DNA of 64,000 bases from Micromonospora alfalfae (GTDB lineage: Bacteria; Actinomycetota; Actinomycetes; Mycobacteriales; Micromonosporaceae). Numbering within the stretch: position 1 is the first letter of the stretch; every line of letters starts with the position of its first letter. Below are positions 51,075-59,449 of the stretch, in pieces. Location of the stretch: positions 62,001-126,000 of the forward strand of contig NZ_JAKKFH010000034.1 in the NCBI RefSeq assembly GCF_022230925.1. Reading direction: 5' to 3'. The position numbers were made by a program, and so were the translations under genes. The notes beneath the pieces are model-generated. The model ran no database searches, was not told the DNA's origin, and worked only from the letters and a program-made list of their open reading frames with translations.

Positions 51075-51524
51075 GTGACGACCCCCAGCGGTGGCAGCAC
51101 CCCGGACGACTACTGGCGACGGCCCGACACCGGTGACGACGCGGCGACGGACCAGCCTCCCGCCGCGCCCCCGACCACACCACCGACCGGGCCCACCAAC
51201 CCGCAGCGGAGCGAGCAGGCCGGCGCAGCATCGACGGGGCACACTGCCAGCGGAGAAGCAGGCCTGCTGCCGCCCGGGCCAACGCCCACGGGGCACACTC
51301 CCAGCGGATACTCCGGCCCGCCGCCGAGCGTGCCGCCGCCGGCGGGTTGGCGTCCACCCGTACACCTGCAACCGGCGCCGCCGCGACAGCTGCCACCGCA
51401 GGACATGGCCGACCTGGACGCGGCCGAACAGCGATCGCAGCGGGTCACCTACGGTTTCGGCGCTGCGGCCGGCGTGGTGTTGCTGGTACTGCTCTGTCTG
51501 CTCTGCTCGCGAGTCATCTTCTGA
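51075..51524 (+). CDS. Proline-rich single-span membrane protein
   Basis: The 149-residue protein starts 'TTPSGGSTPDDYWRRPDTGD', continues with a Pro/Thr/Gly-rich region containing repeats of 'TGHTxSGxxG', and ends with a membrane helix ('GFGAAAGVVLLVLLCLLCSR'). No signal peptide, so the Pro-rich part is probably cytoplasmic. It is unrelated to known domains. The frame upstream of the GTG is a shadow. Convergent with the DUF2231 gene. Confidence 0.7.
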   Translation: MTTPSGGSTPDDYWRRPDTGDDAATDQPPAAPPTTPPTGPTNPQRSEQAGAASTGHTASGEAGLLPPGPTPTGHTPSGYSGPPPSVPPPAGWRPPVHLQPAPPRQLPPQDMADLDAAEQRSQRVTYGFGAAAGVVLLVLLCLLCSRVIF

Positions 51525-51557
51525 CGCCACCTCCGGGCCTCAGCAGTGAGCAGCAGC

Positions 51558-52040
51558 TCAGAGGGTGGTGCCCCACACCGTCTCGGCACCTGAATGGCCG
51601 GTCAGGTAGACGTAGATCAGGGCGGCGATGGCAAGCCCCACTGCCGCTACCGCCAGCACCGGGGTGACCAGCGCGGGCAGCTGCGGCACCCGGGGGTGCC
51701 CGCTTGTCGCCACGAGCAGCAGGATGGCCACGATCCCGAGCGGCACCACGACGCGTAACAGGATGTCACCGTAGCGGGAGTGCTCGAAGATCTGGTCGAG
51801 GATCGGCCCCTGGAAGCCCCGGGCCACCAGCGCGTCGGTGAGTGCCTCACCGGACTCGACCGCGACGTAGGCGGTCACCGGTGCGGCCACGGCGAGGAGG
51901 CCCAGGGCCCAGTCCAGCCGGTGCCGCCAGCGCGGTAGCCCCACGTACGCGATGGCCAGCACCGCCAGCAGCGGAACGAACACGACGACGGCGTGGATTA
52001 CCAGGACGTGCACCGGTAGACCCAGGATCTCCTCGAACAT
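51558..52040 (-). CDS. DUF2231-family membrane protein
   Basis: The 160-residue protein has four membrane helices and starts 'FEEILGLPVHVLVIHAVVVF', the N-terminal pattern (P-x-H-x-x-x-I-H) of DUF2231 proteins. 'ESGEALTDALV' follows helix 2. The His and Glu residues in the membrane suggest metal or haem binding, but function is unknown. The ATG at 52040 has GGAGG five bases upstream. It is divergent from the Fur gene, with 201 bases between. Confidence 0.88.
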   Translation of the reverse strand: MFEEILGLPVHVLVIHAVVVFVPLLAVLAIAYVGLPRWRHRLDWALGLLAVAAPVTAYVAVESGEALTDALVARGFQGPILDQIFEHSRYGDILLRVVVPLGIVAILLLVATSGHPRVPQLPALVTPVLAVAAVGLAIAALIYVYLTGHSGAETVWGTTL

Positions 52041-52241
52041 CGAACCCTCCAGGTGGATCATGGTCAGGGGTGGTCAGCCTATGGTCCGCCGATCGTCCCC
52101 AGGCTCTCGACCGGTGACACGCGCGCCGCGTCGATCGGGTTCATCCGCTGGGCCGTAATCCCGATCTTGCCTGGCTGTGTCGGTGGCCACCCGGAGCGGG
52201 CGACGGTTGTCGATGCGGGTCGGGCGTGTTGTCATTGGCCA

Positions 52242-52670
52242 GTGTCCGGTGCCGAGGAGCTGCTGCGGTCGAGGGGCCTGCGTGTCACGCGCCCCCGCCT
52301 GGCGGTGCTCGACGTGCTGGCCGACGGCGGCCACCTGGAGGTCGACGAGATCACCCGGCGGGTGCGCGAACGCCTCGACTCGGTCTCCACCCAGGCGGTC
52401 TACGACGTGCTGGGCGCGCTGTCCCGGGCCGGGCTGTCACGGCGGATCGAGCCGGCGGGCAGTCCCGCCCGCTACGAGGCGCGGGTGGGCGACAACCACC
52501 ACCACGTGGTCTGCCGAGGCTGCGGCGAAATCGCCGACATCGACTGCGCGGTGGGCAGCGCACCGTGCCTGGAGCCGAACAGCGCGCACGGGTTCGAGGT
52601 CGACGAGGCCGAAGTGACCTTCTGGGGCCTCTGCCCGGGCTGCCGGGCCCGCCGCTCCGCCGACGTCTGA
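52242..52670 (+). CDS. Fur-family metalloregulator
   Basis: The 142-residue repressor has the Fur winged helix ('LRVTRPRLAVLDVLADGGHL' then 'STQAVYDVLGALSRAGLSRR') and the dimerisation/metal domain: 'DNHHHVVCRGCGEIADIDCA' (regulatory His cluster and first CxxC) and 'LCPGCRARRS' (second CxxC). Both structural-zinc pairs are intact. In actinobacteria such proteins often control katG-type catalase or zinc uptake; no such target lies nearby. The GTG at 52242 is chosen from the N-terminus of the family; the ribosome-binding signal is absent. Confidence 0.92.
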   Translation: MSGAEELLRSRGLRVTRPRLAVLDVLADGGHLEVDEITRRVRERLDSVSTQAVYDVLGALSRAGLSRRIEPAGSPARYEARVGDNHHHVVCRGCGEIADIDCAVGSAPCLEPNSAHGFEVDEAEVTFWGLCPGCRARRSADV

Positions 52671-52729
52671 TCATCGGCACCGGCGGCACGTGACCGGCGA
52701 GGTCGGGCCGACCGTGGCACTCTTGTGCG

Positions 52730-53593
52730 GTGGACTCCGATGACCTCGGCCTTTTCGGTCCGGGTTCGGTCACGTGGAAGGTGCACGAGGAGCCGATCCT
52801 GATCGTCGCCGGCCTGCGCTCGCTCTACCTCCAGGCGTTGCACCCCCGGGCCATGGCCGGGGTCGCGCAGAACAGCAACTACCGCACCGACGCCTGGGGT
52901 CGACTGGTCCGCACAGCGACCTACGTGGCGACCACCGTCTACGGGACCACCGCCGAGGCTGAGGCCGCCGGGGCCCGGCTGCGCCGCCTGCACGACCGGC
53001 TGCGGGCCACCGACACGCTCACCGGTGAGCAGTTCCGGATCGACGAACCGGACCTGCTGCGCTGGGTGCACGTGACCGAGGTCGAGTCATTCCTGAGCAC
53101 GGCCCGACGCGCCGGACTGCCGCTGAGCGACGACGAGGTGGACGGCTACTACACCGAGCAGCGCCGCGCCGCCGCCCTGGTCGGCCTGGACCCGGCCACT
53201 GTCCCTGGGACCGCCGCCGAGGTCGCGGACTACTACGAGACCGTACGGCCACAGTTGCGGATGACCCGGGAGGCCGCCGAGACGGCGGTGTTCCTCACCG
53301 CCCCGCCGCTGCCGTGGAAGCTCAGCCTGCCGGTCCGGTTGGGGCTCACGCTGGGCCCGCCACGCTGGGCGTACCTGGGGATCGCCAGCACCGCGTTCGC
53401 GCTGCTTCCGGCGTGGGCACACCGGATGTACGGAGGTCTCGGTCTACCGACCACAGCGCTGTCGGCGGATCTGACCGTGCGCGCGCTACGGCTCGCCTTC
53501 GCCGCCGTCCCCCGCCGGTACCTGGAGGGGCCGTTGATCCAGGCGGCCAAGGAGCGGGCCGCGCGGCACGCCGCCGCCTCGTTGGCCGGCTGA
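52730..53593 (+). CDS. MpaB-like oxygenase (DUF2236) family protein
   Basis: The 287-residue protein matches the MpaB'/DUF2236 family of haem-dependent oxygenases related to latex-clearing protein: 'PGSVTWKVHEEPILIVAGLR' (start), 'LYLQALHPRAMAGVAQ' (conserved L-H-P), 'RWVHVTEVESFL' (W-V-H, possible haem ligand) and 'YYETVRPQLRMTREAAET'. Substrate unknown. The GTG at 52730 follows CACTCT by six bases and has no ribosome-binding site, so it may be leaderless. It converges on the nuclease gene with 20 bases between. Confidence 0.88.
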   Translation: MDSDDLGLFGPGSVTWKVHEEPILIVAGLRSLYLQALHPRAMAGVAQNSNYRTDAWGRLVRTATYVATTVYGTTAEAEAAGARLRRLHDRLRATDTLTGEQFRIDEPDLLRWVHVTEVESFLSTARRAGLPLSDDEVDGYYTEQRRAAALVGLDPATVPGTAAEVADYYETVRPQLRMTREAAETAVFLTAPPLPWKLSLPVRLGLTLGPPRWAYLGIASTAFALLPAWAHRMYGGLGLPTTALSADLTVRALRLAFAAVPRRYLEGPLIQAAKERAARHAAASLAG

Positions 53594-53613
53594 CCCGACC
53601 CTCGGCAGGGGAA

Positions 53614-54564
53614 TCAGCCGTCGGCGGGCCGGTCCATGGCCGCCCACGGTTCCTTGCCCGGGACCTGGGCGCCCGTCGGGCAGTGCCGCCGGAAGTCGCA
53701 CCAGCCACAGCGCGGGCTGGGTGCCACCGGGAAGGCCTCGTCCGCGTCGGCGCCGTCGGCGACTGCCCGCTCGGCGGCCATGATGTCGCGGGCCGTCTCT
53801 TCCGCGCGGGTCAGTTGTCGGGCCAGCGACTCGGCCGTGTGGTCGTGGCCGGCGACAGTGCCGGTCGGCAGGTGGTGCAGCTCCACCCGGCGGCACGGCC
53901 GACGGAACACCCGCTCGGCGGCGTACGCGTAGAGCGCCAGCGCCTGTGAGCCCCGGGCATCGTCCGTGTCCAGCCCGGTGCGGCCGGTCTTGTAGTCGAC
54001 GATGACCAGCTCCGGGCCCTCCGGGCCGGGCCGCGAGTCGATCCGGTCGGTACGACCGTTGAACGCCAGCACGGCGGTCTTGACCGCCACCACCCGCTCC
54101 ACGCCGAGCGGGTCGGAATCAGGCTCCAGCGTCTCGACGTACGCCTCCAGCCATCCCAACGCCCGCCGGTAGGCGGAACGCTCCTGCTCGTCGTCGCGGT
54201 AGCCCTCGCGGACCCAGGTGCCCTTGAGCAGGGTGGCCAGCGCTTCGGGACGCCGCCGGTCGGCGGGCAGCGCATACCAGTTTTTCAGTGCGGTGTGGAC
54301 GCTGGCGCCGAGCGAGTTGTGCGCCCACGGCGGGCCCTTGGGTGGGGCGGGGCGGTCGACGTAGGAGTAGCGGTAGCGACGCGGGCAGTCCGCGTACGCG
54401 CCGAGCTTGCTCGGGGTGCAGACGAACAGCCGCTCCGGCATGCCCTCGAAGCCGAGTTGCTCGGCGTCGCCGGCGCGCTGCCGCGGGGCCCGGCCGCCGG
54501 CGGCGGGCCGCCCCGCTGATGAGGATCGTCGCACGCCTGAGATCCTGCCATCCACCTCCGACAT
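53614..54564 (-). CDS. PD-(D/E)XK nuclease with Fe-S cluster motif (RecB/AddB/Cas4-like)
   Basis: The 316-residue protein has the RecB-type nuclease core: 'LGASVHTALKNWY' (the conserved His), 'FNGRTDRIDSRPGPEGPELV' and 'IVDYKTGRTG' (D...D-Y-K motif, about residue 197), then 'QALALYAYA'. A cysteine near the N-terminus ('YADCPRRYRY') and three near the C-terminus ('CGWCDFRRHC') give the C-x(n)-CxxCx5C pattern of AddB/Cas4 Fe-S nucleases. There is no helicase domain and no CRISPR locus nearby. It is probably a stand-alone repair nuclease. The first 40 residues are basic and disordered; a later start is possible. Confidence 0.9.
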   Translation of the reverse strand: MSEVDGRISGVRRSSSAGRPAAGGRAPRQRAGDAEQLGFEGMPERLFVCTPSKLGAYADCPRRYRYSYVDRPAPPKGPPWAHNSLGASVHTALKNWYALPADRRRPEALATLLKGTWVREGYRDDEQERSAYRRALGWLEAYVETLEPDSDPLGVERVVAVKTAVLAFNGRTDRIDSRPGPEGPELVIVDYKTGRTGLDTDDARGSQALALYAYAAERVFRRPCRRVELHHLPTGTVAGHDHTAESLARQLTRAEETARDIMAAERAVADGADADEAFPVAPSPRCGWCDFRRHCPTGAQVPGKEPWAAMDRPADG

Positions 54565-54577
54565 CGCGCGCGTGCCG

Positions 54578-55192
54578 TCAGGTCATGTTCACGTACTGCG
54601 TGACGAAGGCGGCCACCGCGTCGGCGATGAGCTGCACGGCGATCGCGGCCAGCAGCAGGCCGGCGATCCGGGTCAGCACCTCGATCCCGCCCGGCCGGAG
54701 GATCTTCACGATGCCGCCGGAGAAGCGCAGGACGATCCAGACGGCGACCATCACGGCGAGGATCGCCACGGCGATGGCACTGAACTCTCCCAGCCCGTCG
54801 GCCTGCTGGACGAAGAGCATGGTGGCCACGATGGCGCCCGGTCCGGCCAGCAACGGCGTGCCCAGCGGCACCAGCGCGATGTTGGAGGTGACCTGCTGGC
54901 TCGGGTCGTCGGCCTTGCCGGTCAGCAGCTCCAGTGCGACGAGCACGAGTAGCAGGCCACCGGCCGCCTGCAACGCCGGCAGGTCCACGTGCAGGTAGTC
55001 GAGCAGGGTCTGCCCCGCCACCGCGAAGATCACGATGACGCCGAGCGCCAACGCGACGGCCTGCCAGGCTGCCCGGTTGCGGTCGCGGGCGGGCAGCGGG
55101 CCGGTCAGCGCCAGGAAGATCGGCATCATGCCCGGCGGGTCGGTGATCACCAGCAGGGTCACGAAAACCTCGCCGAACAGCTTCAGATCCAC
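54578..55192 (-). CDS. MarC-family integral membrane protein
   Basis: The 204-residue protein has six membrane helices in two repeats of three, with the conserved 'VITDPPGMMPIFLALTG' in helix 1 and 'PLGTPLLAGPGAIVATML' in helix 4. MarC proteins were once linked to antibiotic resistance, but their transport role is unproven. The GTG at 55192 lies six bases after TAGGTT, a leaderless arrangement. It sits between the PHP and nuclease genes on the same strand. Confidence 0.92.
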   Translation of the reverse strand: MDLKLFGEVFVTLLVITDPPGMMPIFLALTGPLPARDRNRAAWQAVALALGVIVIFAVAGQTLLDYLHVDLPALQAAGGLLLVLVALELLTGKADDPSQQVTSNIALVPLGTPLLAGPGAIVATMLFVQQADGLGEFSAIAVAILAVMVAVWIVLRFSGGIVKILRPGGIEVLTRIAGLLLAAIAVQLIADAVAAFVTQYVNMT

Positions 55193-55198
55193 GTGATC

Positions 55199-55204
55199 AA
55201 CCTA
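55199..55204 (-). promoter_or_regulatory. -10 hexamer of a leaderless promoter (MarC gene)
   Basis: TAGGTT on the minus strand ends six bases before the GTG at 55192. Confidence 0.55.
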
Positions 55205-55233
55205 GCCGCGCCGGGATGGGCGAAATACCCGGA

Positions 55234-56106
55234 TCAGCCCGAAGCGACCTCGGTCACCCCCTCGGCGACGATCCGCTCGTACGCCTCGACGCTGGTGCTG
55301 AACGCGCCGAGTTGGACCGTCTTGTGGGTGCCGTGAAAATCCGAGGAGCCGGTGACGAGCAGACCCAGCTCGGCGGCGAGCGCCCGCACGTGTTCCCGCT
55401 CGGCCGGGCTGTGGTCCTCGTGGTCGGCTTCGAGCCCGGCGAGCCCGACGGCGGCCAGTTCGGCGATCAGCTCGTCGGGCACCACCCGGCCGCGTCGGGT
55501 GGCTCGCGGGTGGGCGAAGACCGGCACGCCTCCGGCCGCCCGGACCAGCCGAACGGCCCGGAACACGTCGATGTCCTCCTTGGGCAGCCGGTACCGCTCG
55601 CCCAGCCAGTCCGGGCCGAACGCCTCCCGGACGCTGCCGACCAGGCCGGCGCGGATGAGTGCCTGCGCGATGTGCGGGCGTCCCACCGTGCCGCCACCCG
55701 CGCCGGCCAGGATGTCCGGCCAGTTCACGTCGATGCCGTCGGCCCGCAGGAGGCCGACCATTCGTTCGCCACGCTCTTCCCTGGCGGCCCGGACCCGCGC
55801 CAGCTCGGCCACCAGCTCCGGGTGGTCCGGGTCGAACAGGTACGCGAGCAGGTGCAGCGGCACCGCCGGCTGCGAACCGGACCAGCGGCACGACAGCTCC
55901 GCACCCCGGATCAGACGCAGACCTGGCGGCAGCGCGCCCAGTGCCGGCGCCCAGCCGGCGGTGGTGTCGTGGTCGGTGATCGCCAGCACGTCCAGCCCGG
56001 CGTCGAAGGCCGCGCCGACCAGCTCGGCCGGGGTCAGTGTGCCGTCGCTGGCCGTCGAGTGGGCGTGCAGGTCGATCCGGGGGGCGGGGCCGGTACGCGA
56101 GGTCAC
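55234..56106 (-). CDS. PHP-domain phosphoesterase
   Basis: The 290-residue protein has the PHP metal-site motifs in order: 'IDLHAHSTASDGTLTPAELV' (about 11-30), 'VLAITDHDTTAGW' (about 40-52), 'RLIRGAELSC' (Glu ligand, about 65), 'PVFAHPRATRRG' (about 190) and 'LVTGSSDFHGTHK' (about 255). The length and motifs match the YciV/RnaAM group, which hydrolyses 3'-phosphorylated nucleotides or short oligonucleotides. The GTG at 56106 lies six bases after TAACGT. It precedes MarC with only a 41-base gap. Confidence 0.93.
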   Translation of the reverse strand: MTSRTGPAPRIDLHAHSTASDGTLTPAELVGAAFDAGLDVLAITDHDTTAGWAPALGALPPGLRLIRGAELSCRWSGSQPAVPLHLLAYLFDPDHPELVAELARVRAAREERGERMVGLLRADGIDVNWPDILAGAGGGTVGRPHIAQALIRAGLVGSVREAFGPDWLGERYRLPKEDIDVFRAVRLVRAAGGVPVFAHPRATRRGRVVPDELIAELAAVGLAGLEADHEDHSPAEREHVRALAAELGLLVTGSSDFHGTHKTVQLGAFSTSVEAYERIVAEGVTEVASG

Positions 56107-56112
56107 CGCCCG

Positions 56113-56118
56113 ACGTTA
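56113..56118 (-). promoter_or_regulatory. -10 hexamer of a leaderless promoter (PHP gene)
   Basis: TAACGT on the minus strand ends six bases before the GTG at 56106. Confidence 0.55.
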
Positions 56119-56159
56119 CCGAGGAAATGGTGAGTCCGGCTCACTTGGGTCACCGGGAG

Positions 56160-57422
56160 TCAGAAGCCGTCCACCAGGATCGGCCGCTCTCCGGCTGGCA
56201 CGTCGGGTACCGCAGCGGGGCTGGCGGGCTTTCCCGCCCGCACCTGAGCGACGTCGACCCGGACCAGCTCGCCGGTGCCGTCGAGGTAGGAGGCCCTGGT
56301 CTCGTCGCTCCACACGATCGCCCCGGTCATCGGCGGCCCGGCCGCAACGGCTGTCGCACCCGGCCCGAGCCGGTGAAGGTCGACCAGCAGGGACCGACCG
56401 GCAGCGCCGCTCCCCTCGTTGACCAGCAGCCACCGCCCGTCCGGCGAAACCGCGCCGACGCCGTCGGGGCTCAGGTCCGGGCCGCAGCCGGTGCGTACCG
56501 GGTCCAGGTGACGTGTCGGGGTGAGGATGGCGAGGCAGGTCCGGCCCGGATCGGTTGTGGTGACCTGGCCGACGAGCCGCCCGTCGGGCAGCCGCCCATA
56601 GACGTTGAGGCTCTTGCGGTCGAGGGCGTCGGGCAATGGCCCCGCACCGGGCCGCCAGAGCGTGTGCCCGGCGCTGGCCCTGTCGAGCCGGACCAGCACG
56701 TTGTCACCGACGAACCGGACGGGTTCCGCCGCCGCCGGCACCGGGGTGCGCACCGACCCGATGAGTTGGGTGCCGACCACGCCCGCCATCAGGAGATCGT
56801 CTCCGTCGCGCCAGGCGACCTGGAGGCTGTCCGGGGCCAGGACGATCGCGCCGGCACCGGCGAGCAGCACCTGCACCAGCCCGTCGTCCTGCACCACCCA
56901 CAGGGAGCGTCCTGCGGTGCTCGGCGCGCCGACCACCAGCCAACCGCCGCCGCTGGGCAGCCGCTGGACGCGTTCGGCCGGCCCTACGTCGGGCAGCGCC
57001 AGCCGCCGCCCGTCGGCGCTGACCAGCGTCTCGCCGACGACAGGAGAGGTCGACGTCGTGGGCGAGGGGGCGGGGCCGGGAATGCTGGCCGTCGGGAGCG
57101 GTCGGCCGGTCGGGTCGGGGTCGCCGATCACGACGATGGGTGAGCCGTCCCGCCTGGTCTCGGCACCGAGCTGGGCCATGCCGGCGCTGAGCAGCACAGT
57201 GGTGACCGCCGCGAGGGCGAGGCCGGCGGCGGTGCGTCGACGCCGGATCCGGTTCGCCCGACGGATGGCCTGGCCGGCCGGATCGACGCTCAATGGGCGG
57301 GCAAGGGCGACCTGGTGCGAGAGTGTCTCCCGCACCGCACCTTCCAGCTCGTCAGGCCGCACCTGGTATGAACGCTGCGGGCCGTCCGTCAGGTTGTCGC
57401 GCCGGCCTGGGAACTGACTCAC
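56160..57422 (-). CDS. Membrane protein coupled to the SigE-family sigma factor
   Basis: The 420-residue protein has a cytoplasmic N-terminus of about 60 residues, one membrane helix ('AAGLALAAVTTVLLSAG', about 65-82), a Pro/Ser/Thr linker and an extracellular domain of about 290 residues with repeated short strands ('LVSADGRRLALPDVG', 'ALAPDSLQVAWRDGDDLLMA'-like, 'GAVSPDGRWLLVNEGSG') that look like propeller blades. Its GTG at 57422 overlaps the sigma-factor stop (GTGA). The layout suits an anti-sigma or signal-sensing partner, but no known anti-sigma motif is visible. Confidence 0.78.
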   Translation of the reverse strand: MSQFPGRRDNLTDGPQRSYQVRPDELEGAVRETLSHQVALARPLSVDPAGQAIRRANRIRRRRTAAGLALAAVTTVLLSAGMAQLGAETRRDGSPIVVIGDPDPTGRPLPTASIPGPAPSPTTSTSPVVGETLVSADGRRLALPDVGPAERVQRLPSGGGWLVVGAPSTAGRSLWVVQDDGLVQVLLAGAGAIVLAPDSLQVAWRDGDDLLMAGVVGTQLIGSVRTPVPAAAEPVRFVGDNVLVRLDRASAGHTLWRPGAGPLPDALDRKSLNVYGRLPDGRLVGQVTTTDPGRTCLAILTPTRHLDPVRTGCGPDLSPDGVGAVSPDGRWLLVNEGSGAAGRSLLVDLHRLGPGATAVAAGPPMTGAIVWSDETRASYLDGTGELVRVDVAQVRAGKPASPAAVPDVPAGERPILVDGF

Positions 57423-58189
57423 TGCTGTTCCCCGGAGCCCGTGCCGACGGGCACGGCCGCCGGGGCGGTGGGCAGGACGACCTGCGGGTTGTTGGCACGC
57501 GGCACGGCGGGGCGCGGAGCGGTCGGTCGGGGCACGGGTGAGGCGGCCGCCCGTCCGGGACGGGGTGTGGCAGCGGCACCGGTGGCCGGGACTCGCCCGG
57601 TCCGGGAACCCGAACCCGTCGTCCGGCCGGTGGCACCCCCTGCACCGGCGGCGGCAGGCCGGCCGGCGATGCCGGCGGCGGCTGCTAGCTCCGGTGCGTC
57701 CGCGCCCAGTCGCCGACGCAGCGTGGCGAGCGCCCGGGATGCCTGGCTCTTCACGGTGCCCGGTGAAATGTCCAGCATCGCGGCGGTCTGCGCCTCCGAC
57801 ATGTCCTCGTAGTAGCGCAGCACCAGCACTGCCCGCTGCCGGTTGGGCAACTCCCGGAGGTGCCGCCAGAGCAGGTCACGGTCAAGTTGCTGCTCGATCT
57901 CGTCGACGCCGGCCCGCTCGGGCAGGACCTCGGTCGGGCGTTCGCCGTGCCAGCGCCGCCGCCACCAACTTGTCGACGTGTTGACCATCACACGCCGGGC
58001 GTACGGCTCGACCGCCTCGATTCCGCCGAGCCGCTTCCACGCGAGGTAGGTCTTGGTCAGCGCCGTCTGGAGCAGGTCCTCGGCCGTGGCCCAGTCGCCG
58101 GTGAGCAGATAAGCGGTACGTAGGAGCGCGGCGGAGCGGGCCGCGACGAACTCGCGGAACTGCTCCTCCAACGAGTCCTTGCTCGTCAC
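57419..58189 (-). CDS. SigE-family RNA polymerase sigma factor with Ala/Pro-rich tail
   Basis: The 256-residue ECF-like sigma factor shows region 2 ('FREFVAARSAALLRTAYLLT', 'WATAEDLLQTALTKTYLAW') and region 4 ('LPNRQRAVLVLRYYEDMSEA', 'AAMLDISPGTVKSQASRAL'), matching the SigE-like family common in Streptomyces and Micromonospora. Region 4 ends near residue 165; the last 85 residues are an Ala/Pro/Gly/Arg-rich tail not found in core ECF factors. The GTG at 58189 has GGAGG seven bases upstream. It is translationally coupled to the membrane protein downstream. Confidence 0.92.
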   Translation of the reverse strand: MTSKDSLEEQFREFVAARSAALLRTAYLLTGDWATAEDLLQTALTKTYLAWKRLGGIEAVEPYARRVMVNTSTSWWRRRWHGERPTEVLPERAGVDEIEQQLDRDLLWRHLRELPNRQRAVLVLRYYEDMSEAQTAAMLDISPGTVKSQASRALATLRRRLGADAPELAAAAGIAGRPAAAGAGGATGRTTGSGSRTGRVPATGAAATPRPGRAAASPVPRPTAPRPAVPRANNPQVVLPTAPAAVPVGTGSGEQQ

Positions 58190-58292
58190 CGCCCACCTCC
58201 ACACCCCTGCCGTCCTGGCAGAGTGCCACGTCAGGGGCGCTCTGGTCCATGACGAAAGGTGCGCACTTGCTCCGATGTTCGGTCGAAAACCT

Positions 58293-59168
58293 TCACGCCC
58301 CGTCGTCGGCCTTGGCCTCGTCGGCCTCCTTGCCGAGCCGCGCCTCGACAGCCTGCGGCTCGTACATCTCCTCGACGACGCGCAGGTAGAGCTCGTTCGG
58401 GTTGGGCAGGTTCTTGATCTCGCGAAGCGCCTGCTCCTGGCCGGCGGACTCCAGCACGAAGGTGCCGTAGTTGAGCGCTCGACCGGTCGGGGTCTGCTCG
58501 TACTTCATGTCGGTGACCCGGACCAGCGGCATCATCGCCACCTTGCGGGTGACGATGCCGTTGACCACCATGACCCGCTTGTTGGTCAGGATGAACCGGT
58601 CATACCACCAGTCGGCGACCTTCCACGCCACCCAGCCCATCACCGCGAACCACAGCAGCACGGCGATGGTGGTCAACGCGCCGACGTCCTGGCCGGCGAG
58701 GAAGCCGGAGAGGTAGCCGAGCACGAAGGTCGCCGCGACGCCGATCAACAGCGGGTTGGTGAGGTGGATCCAGTGTCGCTTCCACTCGCCCCGGTAGCGC
58801 TCGGTGGGGAAGAGGTAGCGAGCCACCAGCGAACTGGGCTCGTCTTCCAGTGGCAGCACCCGCCGAGGGGTCGCGCCGGTCGCGTCGGCGCGCAACCCGG
58901 CCAGCTCGTCCTCGGAGATCTGCGGCGGCTGGTAGCTGGCCTCCGGATCACGGATCCACCCCCGACCGGAACGACCCTGGCCGGCATAGCCGGGCCCGTC
59001 GCCATAGCCGACGTCGTCCGAAAGGGACGGACCGTCGGACAGGCCGGGACCGGCCCCGTAGCCCGGGCCGTCATCAGGCCCGATCCGCGGGATCGGCTCG
59101 GTGTCGCGCTCGCGGCGCTCCCGGTCGGGGTCGTCCGGGTCGAAGGGTGGACCGGAGGGGCTGCCCAT
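58293..59168 (-). CDS. PH-domain (bPH2-type) membrane protein
   Basis: The 291-residue protein has an acidic, Gly/Asp/Pro-rich N-terminus (about 1-105), two membrane helices ('LLIGVAATFVLGYLSGFLAG' and 'TTIAVLLWFAVMGWVAWKVA', about 135-180), then a bacterial PH domain ('DRFILTNKRVMVVNGIVTRK', 'MPLVRVTDMKYEQTPTGRAL', 'GTFVLESAGQEQALREI'). The function is unknown; such domains may sense the membrane. It starts six bases after the 52-residue membrane gene, and the two are co-transcribed. Confidence 0.88.
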   Translation of the reverse strand: MGSPSGPPFDPDDPDRERRERDTEPIPRIGPDDGPGYGAGPGLSDGPSLSDDVGYGDGPGYAGQGRSGRGWIRDPEASYQPPQISEDELAGLRADATGATPRRVLPLEDEPSSLVARYLFPTERYRGEWKRHWIHLTNPLLIGVAATFVLGYLSGFLAGQDVGALTTIAVLLWFAVMGWVAWKVADWWYDRFILTNKRVMVVNGIVTRKVAMMPLVRVTDMKYEQTPTGRALNYGTFVLESAGQEQALREIKNLPNPNELYLRVVEEMYEPQAVEARLGKEADEAKADDGA

Positions 59169-59174
59169 CGGCGG

Positions 59175-59333
59175 CTAGGCGACGAGGCTTGTGAAGAAGT
59201 CGCCAAACCCCTGGGCGATATCCATGATCCCGCCGCCGAGCGACTTGAACACGTCCGCCGCAGAGTTTGGCCGATAGGCGACGAAGAAGATCAAGAATGC
59301 GATTCCGGCCCAGGTGAGGACCTTCTTGACCAT
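59175..59333 (-). CDS. 52-residue membrane protein upstream of the PH-domain gene
   Basis: An ATG at 59333 opens 52 codons to TAG at 59175-59177. The product starts 'MVKKVLTWAGIAFLIFFVAY' (one membrane helix) and continues with an amphipathic helix of the form 'DVFKSLGGGIMDIAQGFGDF'. Uniform codon bias and the six-base gap to the PH-domain gene support it. No family name is known to me. Confidence 0.8.
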   Translation of the reverse strand: MVKKVLTWAGIAFLIFFVAYRPNSAADVFKSLGGGIMDIAQGFGDFFTSLVA

Positions 59334-59449
59334 GGCGGGCCATCCTCTCGCGCGGCGCCGGGTCCCATTACCGCAGCGGCACCCAGAGTATCAGTGTGGT
59401 GTCGTACAGTGAATATCTGCGTCCGTTCTCCGTCAATCCGGAAGAGTTG

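Noticed and set aside
53614..54564. Cas4-like nuclease as a sign of a CRISPR or defence system
   Set aside because: No repeat array or other defence gene lies nearby; stand-alone RecB-type nucleases are common in actinobacteria.
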